Origin: Hyperoodon ampullatus
Taxonomy: Eukaryota > Chordata > Mammalia > Artiodactyla > Ziphiidae
Direction of reading: 5' to 3'
NCBI GenBank assembly: GCA_949752795.1
Contig: OX457061.1
Location: 44,672,338 to 44,736,337, forward strand
Length of the DNA: 64,000 nt
The notes below the pieces were generated by a model that saw only the letters and a program-made list of their open reading frames with translations, searched no databases and was not told the origin of the DNA. The position numbers and the translations under genes are program-made. Of this stretch, positions 1-12,364 are shown piece after piece (the stretch's first letter is position 1; every line of letters begins with the position of its first letter).

Positions 1-1161
1 CAGCCAGAAGAGGCAGTCATCTTGGGGCCAGGAAGGAACTGTATAAAGAGGTGAAGGGTCAAAGCTGGCTTGGGTACTTAGAAATTTCAGTTCAGAACTG
101 AGAATTCTGAAGGGGCCTGCCTTGATTCATGGCCATTGTAGACTGGAGACCCAGTGGATAGAGTGTGTCATCAGCAACAAACCTATGTACCTGAACCTTC
201 TGGCTCTTCCCAGGGGCCATGAGTGAGAGCTTGTTTATTCTGAGCCTGGAAGTCTGATCTCTATTCTCCTGAGGATCTTCACTTCTGCTTCCATCACAGG
301 TCAGTATGTTAGATCTCTGACAAGTCTATTTATGATAGAGACCCAAGTGGGCAGGAGTTCTCAATTCCAAACCTTAAACCCCTCAGCCCATGCAAAGACA
401 GGGCTGCCAGCCATGTCTGTGCAGTCTAAAAAAAGTAAACTGATTTTTAATCATAAGTATACTCTAATTTCATATGGCCCACATGATTTTAGATAAAACA
501 TGACTTCATCTGAGACAGCAAGATTTAGAACCTATTCCCTGCCACTTCTTTATCTTCCATGTCCCAACCAGGATTCCCAGGGGTCTGGCCCACAGATGGG
601 TTGGGGAGGACCTCGTTTGCTCAGAGGCATGCTACAGAGCTGAACAATTTGAGACTTCCATCCTGGTGGCCAGTTATCTGTTGACTTATGAATGACCCCA
701 GGTCTTCCTGGTTGTCAGAGTTTGAAGTAGGAGGCAATAAAAGTGGTGGCTAAGGTATAGCTATACGTCATTATTATGTTTTTAGCACTTACTATATATA
801 TTAGGTACTGTTCTAAGTGCTACCCATGCTTCATCTCACTAATTCCTCACAACAGTCTGTGAGTAGGAACTATATTTATCCCCATTTTCAGATGAAGAAA
901 CAGGTTTCTGGAAGCCAAGTGGCTGACCAAGATTCCCAGCTAGTAATTGTGGAGTTGTTTAGAAGGTTGACTCCAGAACCCAACTAAACTACACATCTGT
1001 GGCTGATTAAAATCATTGTTGGTTACTTGATAGAGGTACATTTCATTTCTGGGATGCCATATCAGCAGTCAGTTGTGATTTCAAGAGTGTATTTTTTCCC
1101 CTGTACTTTGTGATGGGTTTTCTTTACTCACTGGCTTACCTGGGGCCTGATTTTCTCTTAC
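1..1161. other. IDNK intron 4 sequence with a MIR fragment at about 770-960
   Basis: No exon was recognised. About 770-960 carries a MIR-like SINE in reverse orientation, shown by 'gcacttactatatata', 'ctaattcctcacaacag', 'ccccattttcagatgaag' and 'ccagctagtaattgtgg'. The rest looks unique. Confidence 0.6.
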
Positions 1162-1205
1162 CTTTGTAAAATGTCGTGCAAGTTGCAGAGCCATGGAATC
1201 CTGTC
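1162..1205 (-). CDS. IDNK: IDNK exon 4 (44 nt)
   Basis: It encodes DRIPWLCNLHDILQ plus two bases (AG) of the next codon, expected to be Arg. The acceptor is atttcag|GACAGG and the donor AAAG|GTAAGAG. Phase 0 entry matches the phase 0 exit of exon 3, and the joined residues NDQ-DRIPWL are the expected family sequence. The 44-nt length forces phase 2 into the last exon. I searched 1-1161 for the following DVASGQRVVLACSALKK segment on the minus strand and did not find it, so the final exon and 3' UTR lie outside this window. Confidence 0.93.
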
Positions 1206-1900
1206 CTGAAATTAAGGCAGACACAAAGTGGCTTTTCCAGGTTTTGTTCGTTTTTACAGAAAGTTAATCATGTTCATCAATGTTAAGGTCCAGAGAGATC
1301 TTAGTGGTTTTAAGGAGCAGGCCATGTACAAGGCTCAGGGGTCAAGTCACTAGGCAGTTTAGCACAGAAACATTTTCCTGGTCCAGGTGTCAGAGGCTCT
1401 TTTCATAATAATAAAAATTGCCCTAAAATACCAGTATGTAACTTCCATCATCTTCATCTTCCCATTTTAAGTATATTTTCTCTGGTTCTGATATGTATAT
1501 AAATCTTTGATTACACTGCGTGATTCTTTAGGTGCCTCTGATCTCAAATGCAGAGAGGTATTCACAGAAACCCTTGTCAGCTGCTCCCTGGTCCTATTCT
1601 TCAAACCCTCCAAAAGCAAAGCTCTACTCAGATATAAGCAGTGTGAGAATTTTGTATTTCTCCAGAGAAGGCAGAGGAAGTTTACATAGGGCACCCTACA
1701 GTGTTTCACAAAGGAATCCTCCTAGGGTAAATACTGATTGGCCGTAATGCATTTAAAGAAAAACATAATTTTTTATTATGGAAATTTTAAACATATTCAA
1801 TGATTTTTGGCTCACAGTCTGATTTTATATATGTCCCAGCCATATCCTTACCTGTGCCCTCCTCCTTTATCATTTTGATGCATATTCAAGAAATACGATG

Positions 1901-1902
<2 letters not shown>

Positions 1903-1931
<29 letters not shown>

Positions 1932-2123
1932 GTGGTATGCGGGCTTCTCACTGTTGTGGCCTCTCCCGCTGCGGTGCACAGGCTCCAGACGCGCAGGCTC
2001 AGCGGCCATGGCTCACGGGCCCAGCTGCTCCGCGGCATGTGGGATCCTCCTGGACCAGGGCACGAACCTGTGTCCCCTGCATCGGCAGGCAGACTTTCAA
2101 CCACTGTGCCACCAGGGAAGCCC
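1903..2123 (-). mobile_element. CHR-2-type SINE (tRNA-derived), antisense
   Basis: A T tract (1903-1931) is the reversed A-tail. The body ends at 'accagggaagccc', the reversed SINE head. It contains the family blocks 'gcggccatggctcacgggcc' and 'gcatgtgggatcctcc'. Flanks show only a weak candidate TSD (gatgtc / gatgtgtc). Translations of this body recur across the window as fake ORFs. Confidence 0.9.
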
Positions 2124-2338
2124 ATGATGTGTCTTTAAAAGTCCTTGCTCTTAAACATTTGATTACTACCATTTTATTTAGGATTTTTGCATTTATATAA
2201 TTGAGATTGACCTGCATTTGTTTTCTTGTATAGTCCATGTTAAATTTTGTTATCAAGGTTATACTAGCCTCATAAAATAAGTAGGGCAGCTTTCCTTCTT
2301 TTTCTGTTCTTTGAAACAGCTTGTATACAATATATTAT

Positions 2339-2723
2339 TGTTATGAACTGAATGTTTTTATTTCCCCAAAATTAATACCCCCTAATGTGATGATATTTGG
2401 AGGTAATTAGGTTTAGATGAGGTCATGAGGGTGGGGTCCTCATGATGGGATTAGTGCCCTTTTGAGAAGAGACCAGTGAGCTAGTGTGTACTCTTTCTCT
2501 CCTTCCACTGCCCTCCCCCTCAATCACTCAGTGAGGATACAGTAAGAAGGCAGCCATCTACAAGCCAGGAAGAGAAACTCCAGGCTCAGAATAACCAAGA
2601 ACCTGACCATGCTGGCATCTTGCTCTTCGACCTTCACCCTCCAGAACTGTGAGAAATAACTGTCTATTGTTTAAGCCACCCCGTCTATGATATTTTGTTA
2701 CAGCAGCCTGAGCTGACTAAAAC
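2339..2723 (+). mobile_element. MLT1-type (MaLR) solo LTR
   Basis: It begins tgttatgaactgaatg and ends cagcctgagctgactaaaac. Diagnostic internal blocks are 'ggtaattaggtttagatgag', 'gaggtcatgagggtgggg', 'tgatgggattagtgccc' and 'ctccagaactgtgagaaata'. This is the MLT1A-like layout. No internal retroviral sequence follows, so it is a solo LTR of an ancient ERVL-MaLR element. Confidence 0.8.
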
Positions 2724-3029
2724 TCATCTTAAAAACTCTGTGCCTGGGGCTTTTTTTTTTTGAGGAAAGATCTCTGATTACAGGTTCAATTTCTTGAATG
2801 AGCATTGTGTTATATTCAGATTTTTCTATTCTTGATTCAGTTTTGGTAACTGAAATACTTTAGAATCAGCAAGGTCACGTTTTCATTGGGGGGCGGTGGG
2901 GAGTAGACTGTGTCCCTGAGCACTGTCTCTGCCATTAGATCACTGTCATCCAAGCCTGTTTTCCCACAGTAATTTATATTTTTCTATGAAAGTGTCCAAT
3001 TTTGTCTGTCTTAAAATTCACTGGTATCA

Positions 3030-4660
3030 GATTTTTCATGGCCTCTTTTCATTCCTAGTCTTAATTGTGCTTTTTTCCCCCCTTGATCAATCTTGCCAGA
3101 GATTTGTCTGTTTTTATCTTTTCAATTAGTTTCACTCATCACCTATATGGTTTCTTTGTTTTATATTCCATTAATTTCAGCACTTATTTCTAAATTTTTC
3201 TACATTCTTCCTTTTTATTATTTTTTTTCTACTTGAACCCTTAGATCATCATTTTCATTTTTGTTATTTTTCCAAAAGTGCATTCAGAGGCTGTAAATTT
3301 CCTTCTAAGTACTCTTTCAGCTATATCCCATAAGTTTTAGTTGACAGCACTTTTGTCATATATTTCCAAATATCTTATAATTTCCACTATGATTTTTAAC
3401 TTTTGATTTATATGAATGTCAATTTTTATTTTTCAATTTTACTTATTTCTAGTTTCCAACCATTTTATGATTTGTGAGAATTTTTATTATTGATTTCTAA
3501 TTCTTGTGCATTATGATTAAAAATGTGATTGACTGGTATGATATTGACTCTTTGGAATTTGTAGCAAATTGTGCCATATAGCACTAGTACCATGTGGTCT
3601 AGTATATGGTCAATATTTATAAATATTCCATATGTACTTGAAAAGAATATTTTTTATTCATGCTTTTCAATATACTTGTTGTTTAAATCTTCTATATCTT
3701 TACTAATTTTTCTTGTCTGTTTCGTGTATCTTTTGTCTGCTTTGATGTTTTCAAGAGAGTTGTTTTAAATTCTCCCATAGATTAAGAATTGACAGTTTTC
3801 CCTTCTGTCTTTGTGTATGTCTGAAAATGTCTTCTGCTCTTACTCTTACTCATTTTAAATAAGATTTCAGTTGGTAAAGAATTCTTGGTTGACAGTTATT
3901 TTCCCTCAGCAGTTTGAATACTTACTCACTGTCTTTAGGGCTCTATTGTTGAGAAGTATCTCTTGTTATATTGGGCAATCATTTAGAACATATATTTTCT
4001 CTTTGGTAGCTATAGGTAGAAAATAAACCTCTTTGTCCTTGATGTTTTGCAGTTTTACTATTTATCCTGTTCAGGACTCATTTTATATATTCAGTCTAAG
4101 GAAATTGTTAATTATTATCTCTTTGAATGTTGCCTTTCCCCCACTTATTCTATTCTCCTTGGATTCCTTTTAGCTGTATATGAAACTTATTTTATTATAC
4201 CAGTCTCTTAATTTTTCTCAAATATTTTTCTAGTTATCTAGCTCTCTTATTCACTCTGGGTAATATCCTCTAGTCTGCCTCCTAATTCACTAGTTCTCTC
4301 TTCAGCTGTGTCTAGTTTATTGTTTAATCCATCTATTGATAATGAAACATTATCAATAAATTTTCCATTTCTTTCATTTGATTCTTTAAAAAAATTAAAG
4401 TATAGTTGATTTGCAATATTGTATTATTTCATTTGATTCTGTCCGTTTCTTGGAGTATGACTTATTCCATTTGTGCTTTTTTGCTGATTCTCTCTCACAG
4501 TGGTTCATTTACCTGTATGGTTTGTACTTTTTGACTGCAGGTGCATCTTCAGATTTTTTTCCCTTGTAGGAGTGCTGAGTTTTGGAAATATTTCCATAGG
4601 TAGTTTCACCAATTCCAGACTAGTATTACATTAATTTTTCAACTTGGTCTATGTCATATG
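3030..4660 (-). mobile_element. Old diverged L1 fragment, antisense
   Basis: The AT-rich sequence reads as the reverse of L1 ORF2, with antisense L1 phrases such as 'gatttgtctgtttttatc', 'gctatatcccataagtttta' and 'catgtggtctagtatatgg'. It is heavily decayed with no useful frame. Boundaries are approximate. A tiny later L1 insertion sits inside at 4386-4426. Confidence 0.65.
4386..4426 (-). mobile_element. Extremely 5'-truncated L1 insertion (about 41 bp)
   Basis: The insert reads as a reversed L1 3' end ('aaagtatagttgatttgcaa') with a short T/A tail. It is bracketed by an exact 14-bp duplication, tttcatttgattct, at 4372-4385 and 4427-4440. It therefore looks like a target-primed insertion that copied only about 35 nt. 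Confidence 0.7.
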
Positions 4661-5026
4661 AAGTGAATTGGGCGTAGGAAAGTCTCTGGTTTTCCACCTG
4701 TGGTCCAGGGGAGACAGCCAGATTCTTTGCTGCTTCTTGAATCTAGTGAGTGGAGATATTTGTAATCTTCACTCAAATAAAGTCTTCCTTTAAATACTTT
4801 ATGCAAGTCCTCGCACTTAGTTTCAGGTCCAGCTCCATGCATCATATAGGCCTCATCTCCCATCTCTACAGGGGCATCAGAATCTCAGTCCCCAGCCTCC
4901 TGGCTTACATGCATTTCCAAAACTTGGGGGAAGAGGTTATTTAGGTTTAATTAAATCTTGACACTTTGATTCTGGCACCTGAGAATTTCTCAGTTTGCTT
5001 CTGACCTTGGTTAAGCCCTTGGCTAT

Positions 5027-5055
5027 GCCCCCCCGCACCCCCCCCTCCCCCCCCG
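5027..5055 (+). repeat. C-rich tract
   Basis: A nearly pure C run broken by single G, A and T bases. The minus strand is G-rich with several G runs. Confidence 0.85.
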
Positions 5056-5289
5056 GCCACACACACAATCTTTTCCACCAGGAGCCTTTCAAGTTCTCCA
5101 GCTCTGGGTGAGCTCCTTTAGTTCCTGAATATCTCCCCTGGGCTCAGGCTTTCCCATTTCTCATTCAGAGTAACTAAATACTCAATAAGTGAAAGGTTCA
5201 TTCCACCAAGGCCTTCACTCTGTACTCAGCAAACTAAAGACCCTCCAGTTACTAGGACCCACCCTTGTCAGGAAGCAGAAGAGGATTTT

Positions 5290-5326
5290 ACACACACACA
5301 CACACTCACACAAAACACACACATAT
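5290..5326 (+). repeat. (CA)n microsatellite, impure
   Basis: Alternating CA with interruptions (ctca, caaaa). It lies in IDNK intron 3. Confidence 0.85.
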
Positions 5327-5437
5327 ATTTAATTTTTTCATATTAAATAAAATTTTTAAAAAGCATGTGTGCTAATATTGGGTTGAGGTTCCTGGAAGTT
5401 TTACTAGTGATAGAATTTTTTAAGACTTTACCTCTAT

Positions 5438-5750
5438 GGGGACTTCCTTGATGGCGCAGTGGTTAAGGACCCGCCTGCCAATGCAGAGGACACAGGTTCG
5501 AGTCCTGGTCCGGGAAGATTCCACATGCTGCAGGGCAACTAAGCCCATGTGCCACAACTACTGAGCCTGCTCTCTAGAGCCTGTGAACCACAACTACTGA
5601 GCCCACGTGCCACAACTACTGAAGCCTGCATGCCTGGAGCCCGTGCTCACAATGAAGAGTAGCCCCCGCTTGCAGCAACTAGAGAAAGCCCGTGCGCAGC
5701 AATGAAAACCCAACGCAGCCAAAAATAATAATAATAAATTTTAAAAAAAA
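5438..5750 (+). mobile_element. CHR-1-type SINE, sense, long form
   Basis: The head is gggacttccttgatggcgca and the body carries 'gtgccacaactactg' several times before 'gcccgtgcgcagcaatga' and an A-rich tail. Imperfect TSDs flank it: aagactttacctctatg at 5421-5437 and aagaccacctctatg at 5750-5764. Confidence 0.88.
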
Positions 5751-6023
5751 AGACCACCTCTATGTACACACTAGTCAACCAGAGACCACTTAGAAGTATA
5801 AATGCAAGTTACAAAATCCACACAAGACACAGATCAAATGACAACTATCACCTAACTTACACAAATACAGCTATTAATACATAATTCACAGAAATTATTA
5901 CTCAAATTACAACAGCTACCACAATGTGCACACATTGTAGCTCAAATGTATTTAATGAATGAAACATTTGTTTATGTTAGAACTTGTCTGACTGTAGTCA
6001 GTAGAACCATTGTGGTTATTTCT

Positions 6024-6233
6024 TTTTTTTTTTTTTTTTTGCGGTACATGGGCCTCTCACTGTTGTGGCCTCTCCCGTTGCGGAGCACAGGCTCCGGACG
6101 TGCAGGCTCAGCGGCCATGTCTCACGGGCCCAGCCACTCCACGGCATGTGGGATCCTCCCGGACCAGGGCATGAACCCGTGTCCCCTGCATTGGCACGCG
6201 GACTCTCAACCACTGCGCCACCAGGGAAGCCCA
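6024..6233 (-). mobile_element. CHR-2-type SINE, antisense, with perfect TSD
   Basis: A T tract is followed by the reversed CHR-2 body ending 'ccagggaagccc'. The TSD attgtggttatttct is exact at 6009-6023 and 6234-6248, which indicates a relatively recent insertion. Confidence 0.93.
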
Positions 6234-6248
6234 ATTGTGGTTATTTCT

Positions 6249-9200
6249 AAACAAAGTAACAAGATAATGAGGCTTACCAGCTCCAGATTTGCAGACCACA
6301 AAGAACTCTGTGCTTTATGAGGAGACCTATGTGCTCTTGGAAAAGAGTGTATGTTTAAGGTTTATTATTGGCAAGGTTTTCTAAGACATCATACTCAAAA
6401 ACTAAATGTTCTGGAGAAGTCTATGAGGAGAAAAAAAGTTGTAAAAGCTATACTTAAGGAACTTGAAATTGCCACTGTAACACAGTATTTTCTGGGCTTA
6501 TGGCAGGGGTCCAGGAAGAAGAGTGTCAAGGATTATAGGTAGCGGGGATAATCAGATGGACTTACTGAGCTGTGCAGTATTTTATGATGGAAAATTGCCC
6601 ATGGGAAAAGCTGCCAATTCAAGCACAGATTTGGATTTCCCCTTTCCTTCATCCATTTACAAGTGTTTGTTGTGTGCTTAGGGAGATCCAGACACTCTGC
6701 TCTGGGTGCTTTCTTTCAGTACTCTAGACATGATCACCCTAAGTTTAACTTCTAAGATTCCATTTGCACTCAACTTTCTAAATTCCTTTCTTTCCTGTAC
6801 TCTTACTGTGAATAGCTAAGCTTTTCTACTATATTCATGAACTAACAGGGATGAAAAAGAGAACACTGTTAGTTATACAATGACCTTAAACAAAATGTTT
6901 TTAAACCTCTTTGGCTATATTTTCCAAAACAGCTCCTCTAATAGAAGGCTGTAGCAGAGCAGGGTGACTGGGCCTTAAAAGACTCACACGTCAGCAGGAT
7001 GAGCAGTTTCCTACCTAGGATCCAGTCCTACAAAGATATAGTGCCTTTCAGGCCTGCAGGAAGGGCAGCACAGGCCACTTCCTTGGTAAAGTGGTATCCT
7101 AATCATTAAGGGGACTAACTTCATTGTGTGTTTTACATGTAAATGGGGGCATCCCATTTCAAACTGCAGAAATGATGTCAACTTTTAAAAAGTTAAGGAG
7201 TCTGCTTATAGCATATGGGGCCCACAGTGAGGTAACTTCCTAAGCACTTGGAAAAGAAGGAAAGAAGCTTGTTCTTTAAAGCTTTAATTTAAAGAGCAAT
7301 GCTTAGTAGAAAGGAGCAGAGATGTATAAACTCATCTGAAGGAGTAAAAATGACCCTCAGGCTAGCAGGACATCACTATGATCCAACTACATATTTTTAC
7401 ACACATAAAGGAAGCACGTCTGTCCCAGCAAGGCTTGGTGGGTGTGAAAGCCCAGGGCAGGAGCATTATGGAATTAAACAGCAGAGTACTGACCAGAGGA
7501 CATGTCTGGCCATAGGACTGAGTTCTGGCCATAGGACTTTGAATATCATAATCTCATTATCAAACATCTTCCTGTAAGGGGACGGATGGTCTCACACCAT
7601 TAGAAACTTCAGCCCTAACTCTCCTACTCTTTTGATTGCGTGTTCACTGAGAAACCTGATTGTATGTTGGCTTCTGAAATCAGATCCATGTGAAGTGTTA
7701 CGGGCCATGTGGCACTTAAGTTTCTCCTTGTAAATTAATCAACTGGCATTCTGGTTTTATGTAGAAATCTTGTGAACCTGACTAGTGGGGTTCTCATATG
7801 AGACATGAATGCGTGTTCAATGTGTTGATGGTATCAGGCATTGAGCTGACAAGACAGAGCCTGACTACCCTTGTCCTATCTGGGTAGGCAGACAGCCTTT
7901 TCCACAATACATCCCTTGTCACCGTACAAGTCTCTAGGTGAAACAAAATCCTGAGACTAGTGCCGTGGGCTGCTAACCCCCATTCAGCAAGAATGTTTGG
8001 TTTAGAAGAGGTAGTTGGAAGGTTCAGAGGGCCAAATGCTAATTCACATATTCAGTATTCACATACCTACTTAGAGTTCAAGGAGCAATTATAATGATGC
8101 ATTAGGACTGATTCACAGATGCAAACACAACAAAAAAATGAGTTGGTTCTCCTGCATGAGTAAAATGTTCCTAGTGGGTTTGGATGAACCAAGGAGAGGG
8201 GATAATTTGTTTAATTTCTAGTACTTTAGACATCTCTTCTTTCTTCACATTAGCATAGGAGCAAACTTGTGTTCTGTTGTTTTACTTAGATTGCATATTT
8301 CCTCCAGTCCATCGGCACAAATATCTCTTTGTACAGAGATCAATCTCTGTATTATTTTATGGCTTAGGAAACAAATATGTTATGGTGTTAAGTTGGGTAT
8401 TGACTTTATTATTCATTACATTTTCTGCATGCCTGAAACATTTCACAATAAAGACAAAACAAATTAAAAATAAAGGAAAACATGTGTGGGTAATAAGCTT
8501 CCTATCCTATGTATAGGAAAATGGAACTTTACTTTGAATCCATACTTTTTTATTGTTTTAACAGTGCCTCAATATGTGCCTTCGTCAAGAATTAAGCATG
8601 TTGCATCACTTAGTCATAATAAAATTCCTCAGAAGCTCAACCATGAAAACTAATATTAATACATGGAAACATTAAACTATTTAAACAAAAATGGATGCTT
8701 TCAGACATCTGCCCAATCAGAATGTATGCTGGACCAGTTTATTCACTGCACCGGTAAGGTCTGGGTCCACCAGCCATAAAAACAATGAGAGAAGGTTGGA
8801 GATAAAACAGAAGCACTTTCAACTTTATTTTACAGAAGTTTCCAAGTATTGAGTCATAATTACACAATTGGGATCCTTCCTTGGAGGATCACATGGGGCC
8901 ACAAGCAGAGAGTTTTTCCAAAGCAGCTCCAGAGGCTACCTAGACTCCCATGTGGAAACCAGAATTCTCAGACCTGCTGTGTAAAGCCAGGTGTCATCTG
9001 CCTCAAATACCCTTCAAGGCCTAGGCCCCTACAATGGATGTGCTCACTGAGGGCTGTGCCTCTCTCCTGCTCTCACCCTCACCCTTGCTTTCACCCTTAC
9101 TTGCTCCACTTAATCAACCCTGATTCACTTGTAGATTATTTGTGTGTGTGTGGAGTATCAGGGCCTTTAACACAGTAGAAAAAGTAGAGTCTTAGAGGTT

Positions 9201-9464
9201 AGAGAGATCCCCCTCACTCTGTGCCTTTGCTCAAGTTACTTAACATCTCTGTGCCTCCCTTTGTTTATCTGCAAAATGGGGGAATCATATATAATAAATT
9301 GAGCTGCTTTGGGACTTAAACAGGAAAAGGAGTAGGCTCCATTTTAAACATTACTTTTTGGCTGATTTAATAGCTGCAATAAACAGCATTCATTTCCAAC
9401 TCTGAATTTTGAAAAGACCTTTAGTAAATAAATTTAGTATGCAGTGGGCTCTAACTCCACAAAC
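6249..9464. other. IDNK intron 3 interior, mostly unique
   Basis: I found no exon with matching IDNK residues and no convincing gene. A MIR-like fragment in sense orientation lies at about 9190-9340 ('ctcaagttacttaacatctc', 'tctgcaaaatggggg'). Short ORFs here have no recognisable similarity. Confidence 0.5.
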
Positions 9465-9950
9465 AATGAATACTTAATATGTGCAAAGCACCATATCGAG
9501 CACTGGGGATATAAATATGAACGGTGCAGTCCCTGTCCTCGAGGGGGTCACAGCCTGAGGATGGGTATTTATCAATTAATCTACCCACAGGACAGTAATG
9601 AGGGCTCCAAGAAATATAAGAAGGGCTATGATAAGACAAGGGGAGAGAGCAATTTTGATCAGGCCCTAGGAAGACTAAATCTTAAAGGGTAAAGAGGATT
9701 TTAATGGAAGTAGGGCCTGTCAAGCAGAGGGAAGGACAAGACTTGGCATATTAAAGATGGTTTACCAAGACTCTGGTCTAAATGGATGAGGCAGGAGCTC
9801 AGCACTGGTGAACAGGAGGTGTGGGAGTTGATAGGTGAGGAAGGTCAGGAGAAACTGTTAGGACTAGAGAGTCAAGATCTTGAGTGACCTGCTAAGGAGT
9901 CTGGACTTTATTGTTAGGGTCTTAGGGAGGACTTGGACACATGAGCTCCA
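9465..9950 (-). mobile_element. L2 LINE 3' fragment, antisense
   Basis: Reversed L2 phrases are present: 'catatcgagcactggggata', 'cctgtcctcgagggggtcac', then 'ttgagtgacctgctaaggag' and 'tctggactttattgttaggg'. Decayed; boundaries approximate. Confidence 0.6.
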
Positions 9951-10844
9951 AATTTTGTATTCATGTTTGTGAAAAAAGGGAATGATTGAGATCTCCTTTT
10001 CACAGGTGCAGAAACTGGGGCAAAACAGAGGATATATTAAAGCAAATTCACTGAACTCTGTGTGTAAATAGTTACTACGGACAATATGGTAACTAAGGCA
10101 AGTCAAACACACAAAGTCTTAGGGGAAAGAGAGGAGGAAACAACATAACCCAAATGAACATCCCTGCCTGCTGGATCTGATGTTCTAGGTCCCTTCATTC
10201 CTGATAGTCTTTACATGCAGGGATGGGGAGGGCAGTGTACCCTGAACCCCCAGCCCAGTGCTTAAGCACTTGGCCTATCTAGAGAAACAGTGTCTTCTGG
10301 AAAGGGATGATGGTTAAAGGGCAGGACAGGAGCTCAGAGGAACAGATGGAAGATAAGTGTGTCCAGCATTGCTGGGGGAGGTGGAAAGAGGGCAAGGAAA
10401 GTAGGAGGGGAGGACAACGGGCGATGGACTGGTTTTATCTGGTGCAAAAGTGAACTTAAGCCCATAGAGGAAAGAATGCATGTAAAAATAATATATACCC
10501 CAAAAAAGATAAGGGGGAAAAACTCAAATTCAATTAGTAGGTGTTTTTGGAAGATGAAACCAAGGGTGATGAAAATTCTGTGAAAGGATTTTTCGGCACT
10601 GGTCGAATTTTCTATACAGGATAAGTATTATATTTATAATCAGGGAAAAATTTTCAAAAAACCCTTTTAAATAGACTTTGAGGTTGAAGTCTGCTCAAGT
10701 GTCACCATACGCTGACAGGACAGCATGAACCTGGCACATATGGGAGACTCACTGACTGGCAGCTTGGAAATTCTTTATTATTACCCTCATCATCACGCTA
10801 ATAATGTATTGCATCCTGGGTGGCGTATCTTTCTATACCAGCGC
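9951..10844. other. Intron 3 sequence without an identified feature
   Basis: A faint MIR-like trace occurs near 10000-10030 ('ttttcacaggtgcagaaact'). Otherwise I see nothing I can assign. Confidence 0.4.
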
Positions 10845-10990
10845 TGTCCAATAGAGCTTTTTGCCCTGAGGGAAATGTCCTCTATCTGTGCCACCTGGAT
10901 TAGCAGCCACCAGCTACATGTGGCTGTTGAGCACTTGAAATGTGGCAGTGCAACCCAGGAACTGGAGTTTACATTTAATTTAATTGAACT
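10845..10990 (+). mobile_element. hAT/Charlie-type non-autonomous DNA transposon fragment
   Basis: The sequence contains 'gctgtccaatagagcttttt', 'gccaccagctacatgtggct' and 'gttgagcacttgaaatgtgg'. This recurrent pattern matches a mammalian hAT MER element. One end is decayed and I do not assign a subfamily. Confidence 0.55.
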
Positions 10991-11649
10991 AGACTTAAGG
11001 AGCCCTTGGTATATTCAACTCAGGTTCTTTCTCTTCATATCTTAGCCTTCTGAGCACAATACCCTCCCCAAACCCTCCTGAGACTCTTTCGCAAGGCCAA
11101 CCGCTATGTCTGCCTCTAACACTCTAACTGATGTTCAGTACAGTATCTTTGGGGTGGGGGGCTGGTTGCCAGAGCAACCAGGAGGTCCTTGGTGCCAGCT
11201 CAGCTGTGACCCACACCTTCACTCTTAGACTCGCTGGGCTCTCATCAAAAATGTAAGCCATCTGCCATCTTACCTCTTTCTCTCTGCTTCTAAGGTCAGG
11301 CTAACTTGTACAGCTGCCTCTGAATATATTTAGTAACTTGTTGTGTTTCTTCCAGTAACTGATAACCTTCTCTTCTGTACAATAAATTCCTCTTCTGAAT
11401 TCTCCTCCCTAGCCCCCCATCCATACTGCCCACTTAACAAGCCTCACTTGTGAACAAGAGGAAGGATGCCCAAATGCCATTTTAAAATCTGTCCATTTGG
11501 GTTGCTTTACTTTGTTCCTTATTTTAATTTTCATTTGTACTTGCCAAGGAGAAAAATAAAATAACCCTAGCACAGTCACACTTTACACACTCCACAGAAA
11601 TGGTTTGTTACATGTATGTATCTATAGATAAGATATTAGCAACAACAAT

Positions 11650-11830
11650 AAGAAGTGATATTTACTGAATGCTTCAGGCACTTCTCTGTGTATATTTTTC
11701 ATATTATCTCATTTAATACTCCCAAGGACTCAATGAAATAGGTCCTGTCACCATCCCTACTTCACAGGAGGAAAATGAGGCACAGAGAGACTAAGCCATC
11801 TGCCAAAAGTCACACAAGCTCAGTGGTGAG
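11650..11830 (-). mobile_element. MIR SINE, antisense
   Basis: Reversed MIR order is clear: 'attatctcatttaatactcc', 'gaggaaaatgaggcacagag' and 'gccaaaagtcacacaagctc'. Confidence 0.7.
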
Positions 11831-12364
11831 GCCAGGTTATCTATATTATGTTTATTATCTCTCGTGTAATATCATTATTATGTTTAAATTATTACTCTGT
11901 ATCCCTTTTTTGCTTCTCTCCTCCTGCCTTCTAAAGTCAGATGCTGTAAGCTTGATTGTGATGGTTTAACGTTTGAACTATTACACACTCGCGGTGCACT
12001 CCCTGCGACAAAGAGAAACCCTCAGAGTGCTCTAGAATTAGACCTAACATGGGTTAGTGACTCCAGTCCTTCACGGCAGGACAAAGAGAAGAAAGTAGAG
12101 CCCAACTGGGGTGAGCCAAGGTCATGGCAGTGAAAACACCAGTGTTGCTCTTTGGCCAGTTCCATACCATACCTGCCCTTTGGACACCCTTGGCACGTGG
12201 GCCCAGCTAAAGCCCCTGCTCTCAGCTGCTCTGTGGACTCAGCCCTACACCCTGCCCTCAGTCTCTCCTGGGTTACAGCTGATCACGCCAATGAATCCAG
12301 TTTGTGACTCTGGTTTGAGAGAGACCCTCTAGGAAAGGGCCTCCTGACAGTGTATAAAGAAGTG

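Noticed and set aside
1..1161. Final IDNK exon or the neighbouring UBQLN1 gene
   Set aside because: I looked for the expected residues after exon 4 and for a converging gene and found neither. Only intron-like sequence with a MIR is present.
6016..6250. Recurring ORFs encoding similar Gly/Pro/Trp/Cys-rich peptides at many loci
   Set aside because: They are translations of CHR-2 SINE copies in both orientations, repeated because the SINE is repeated.
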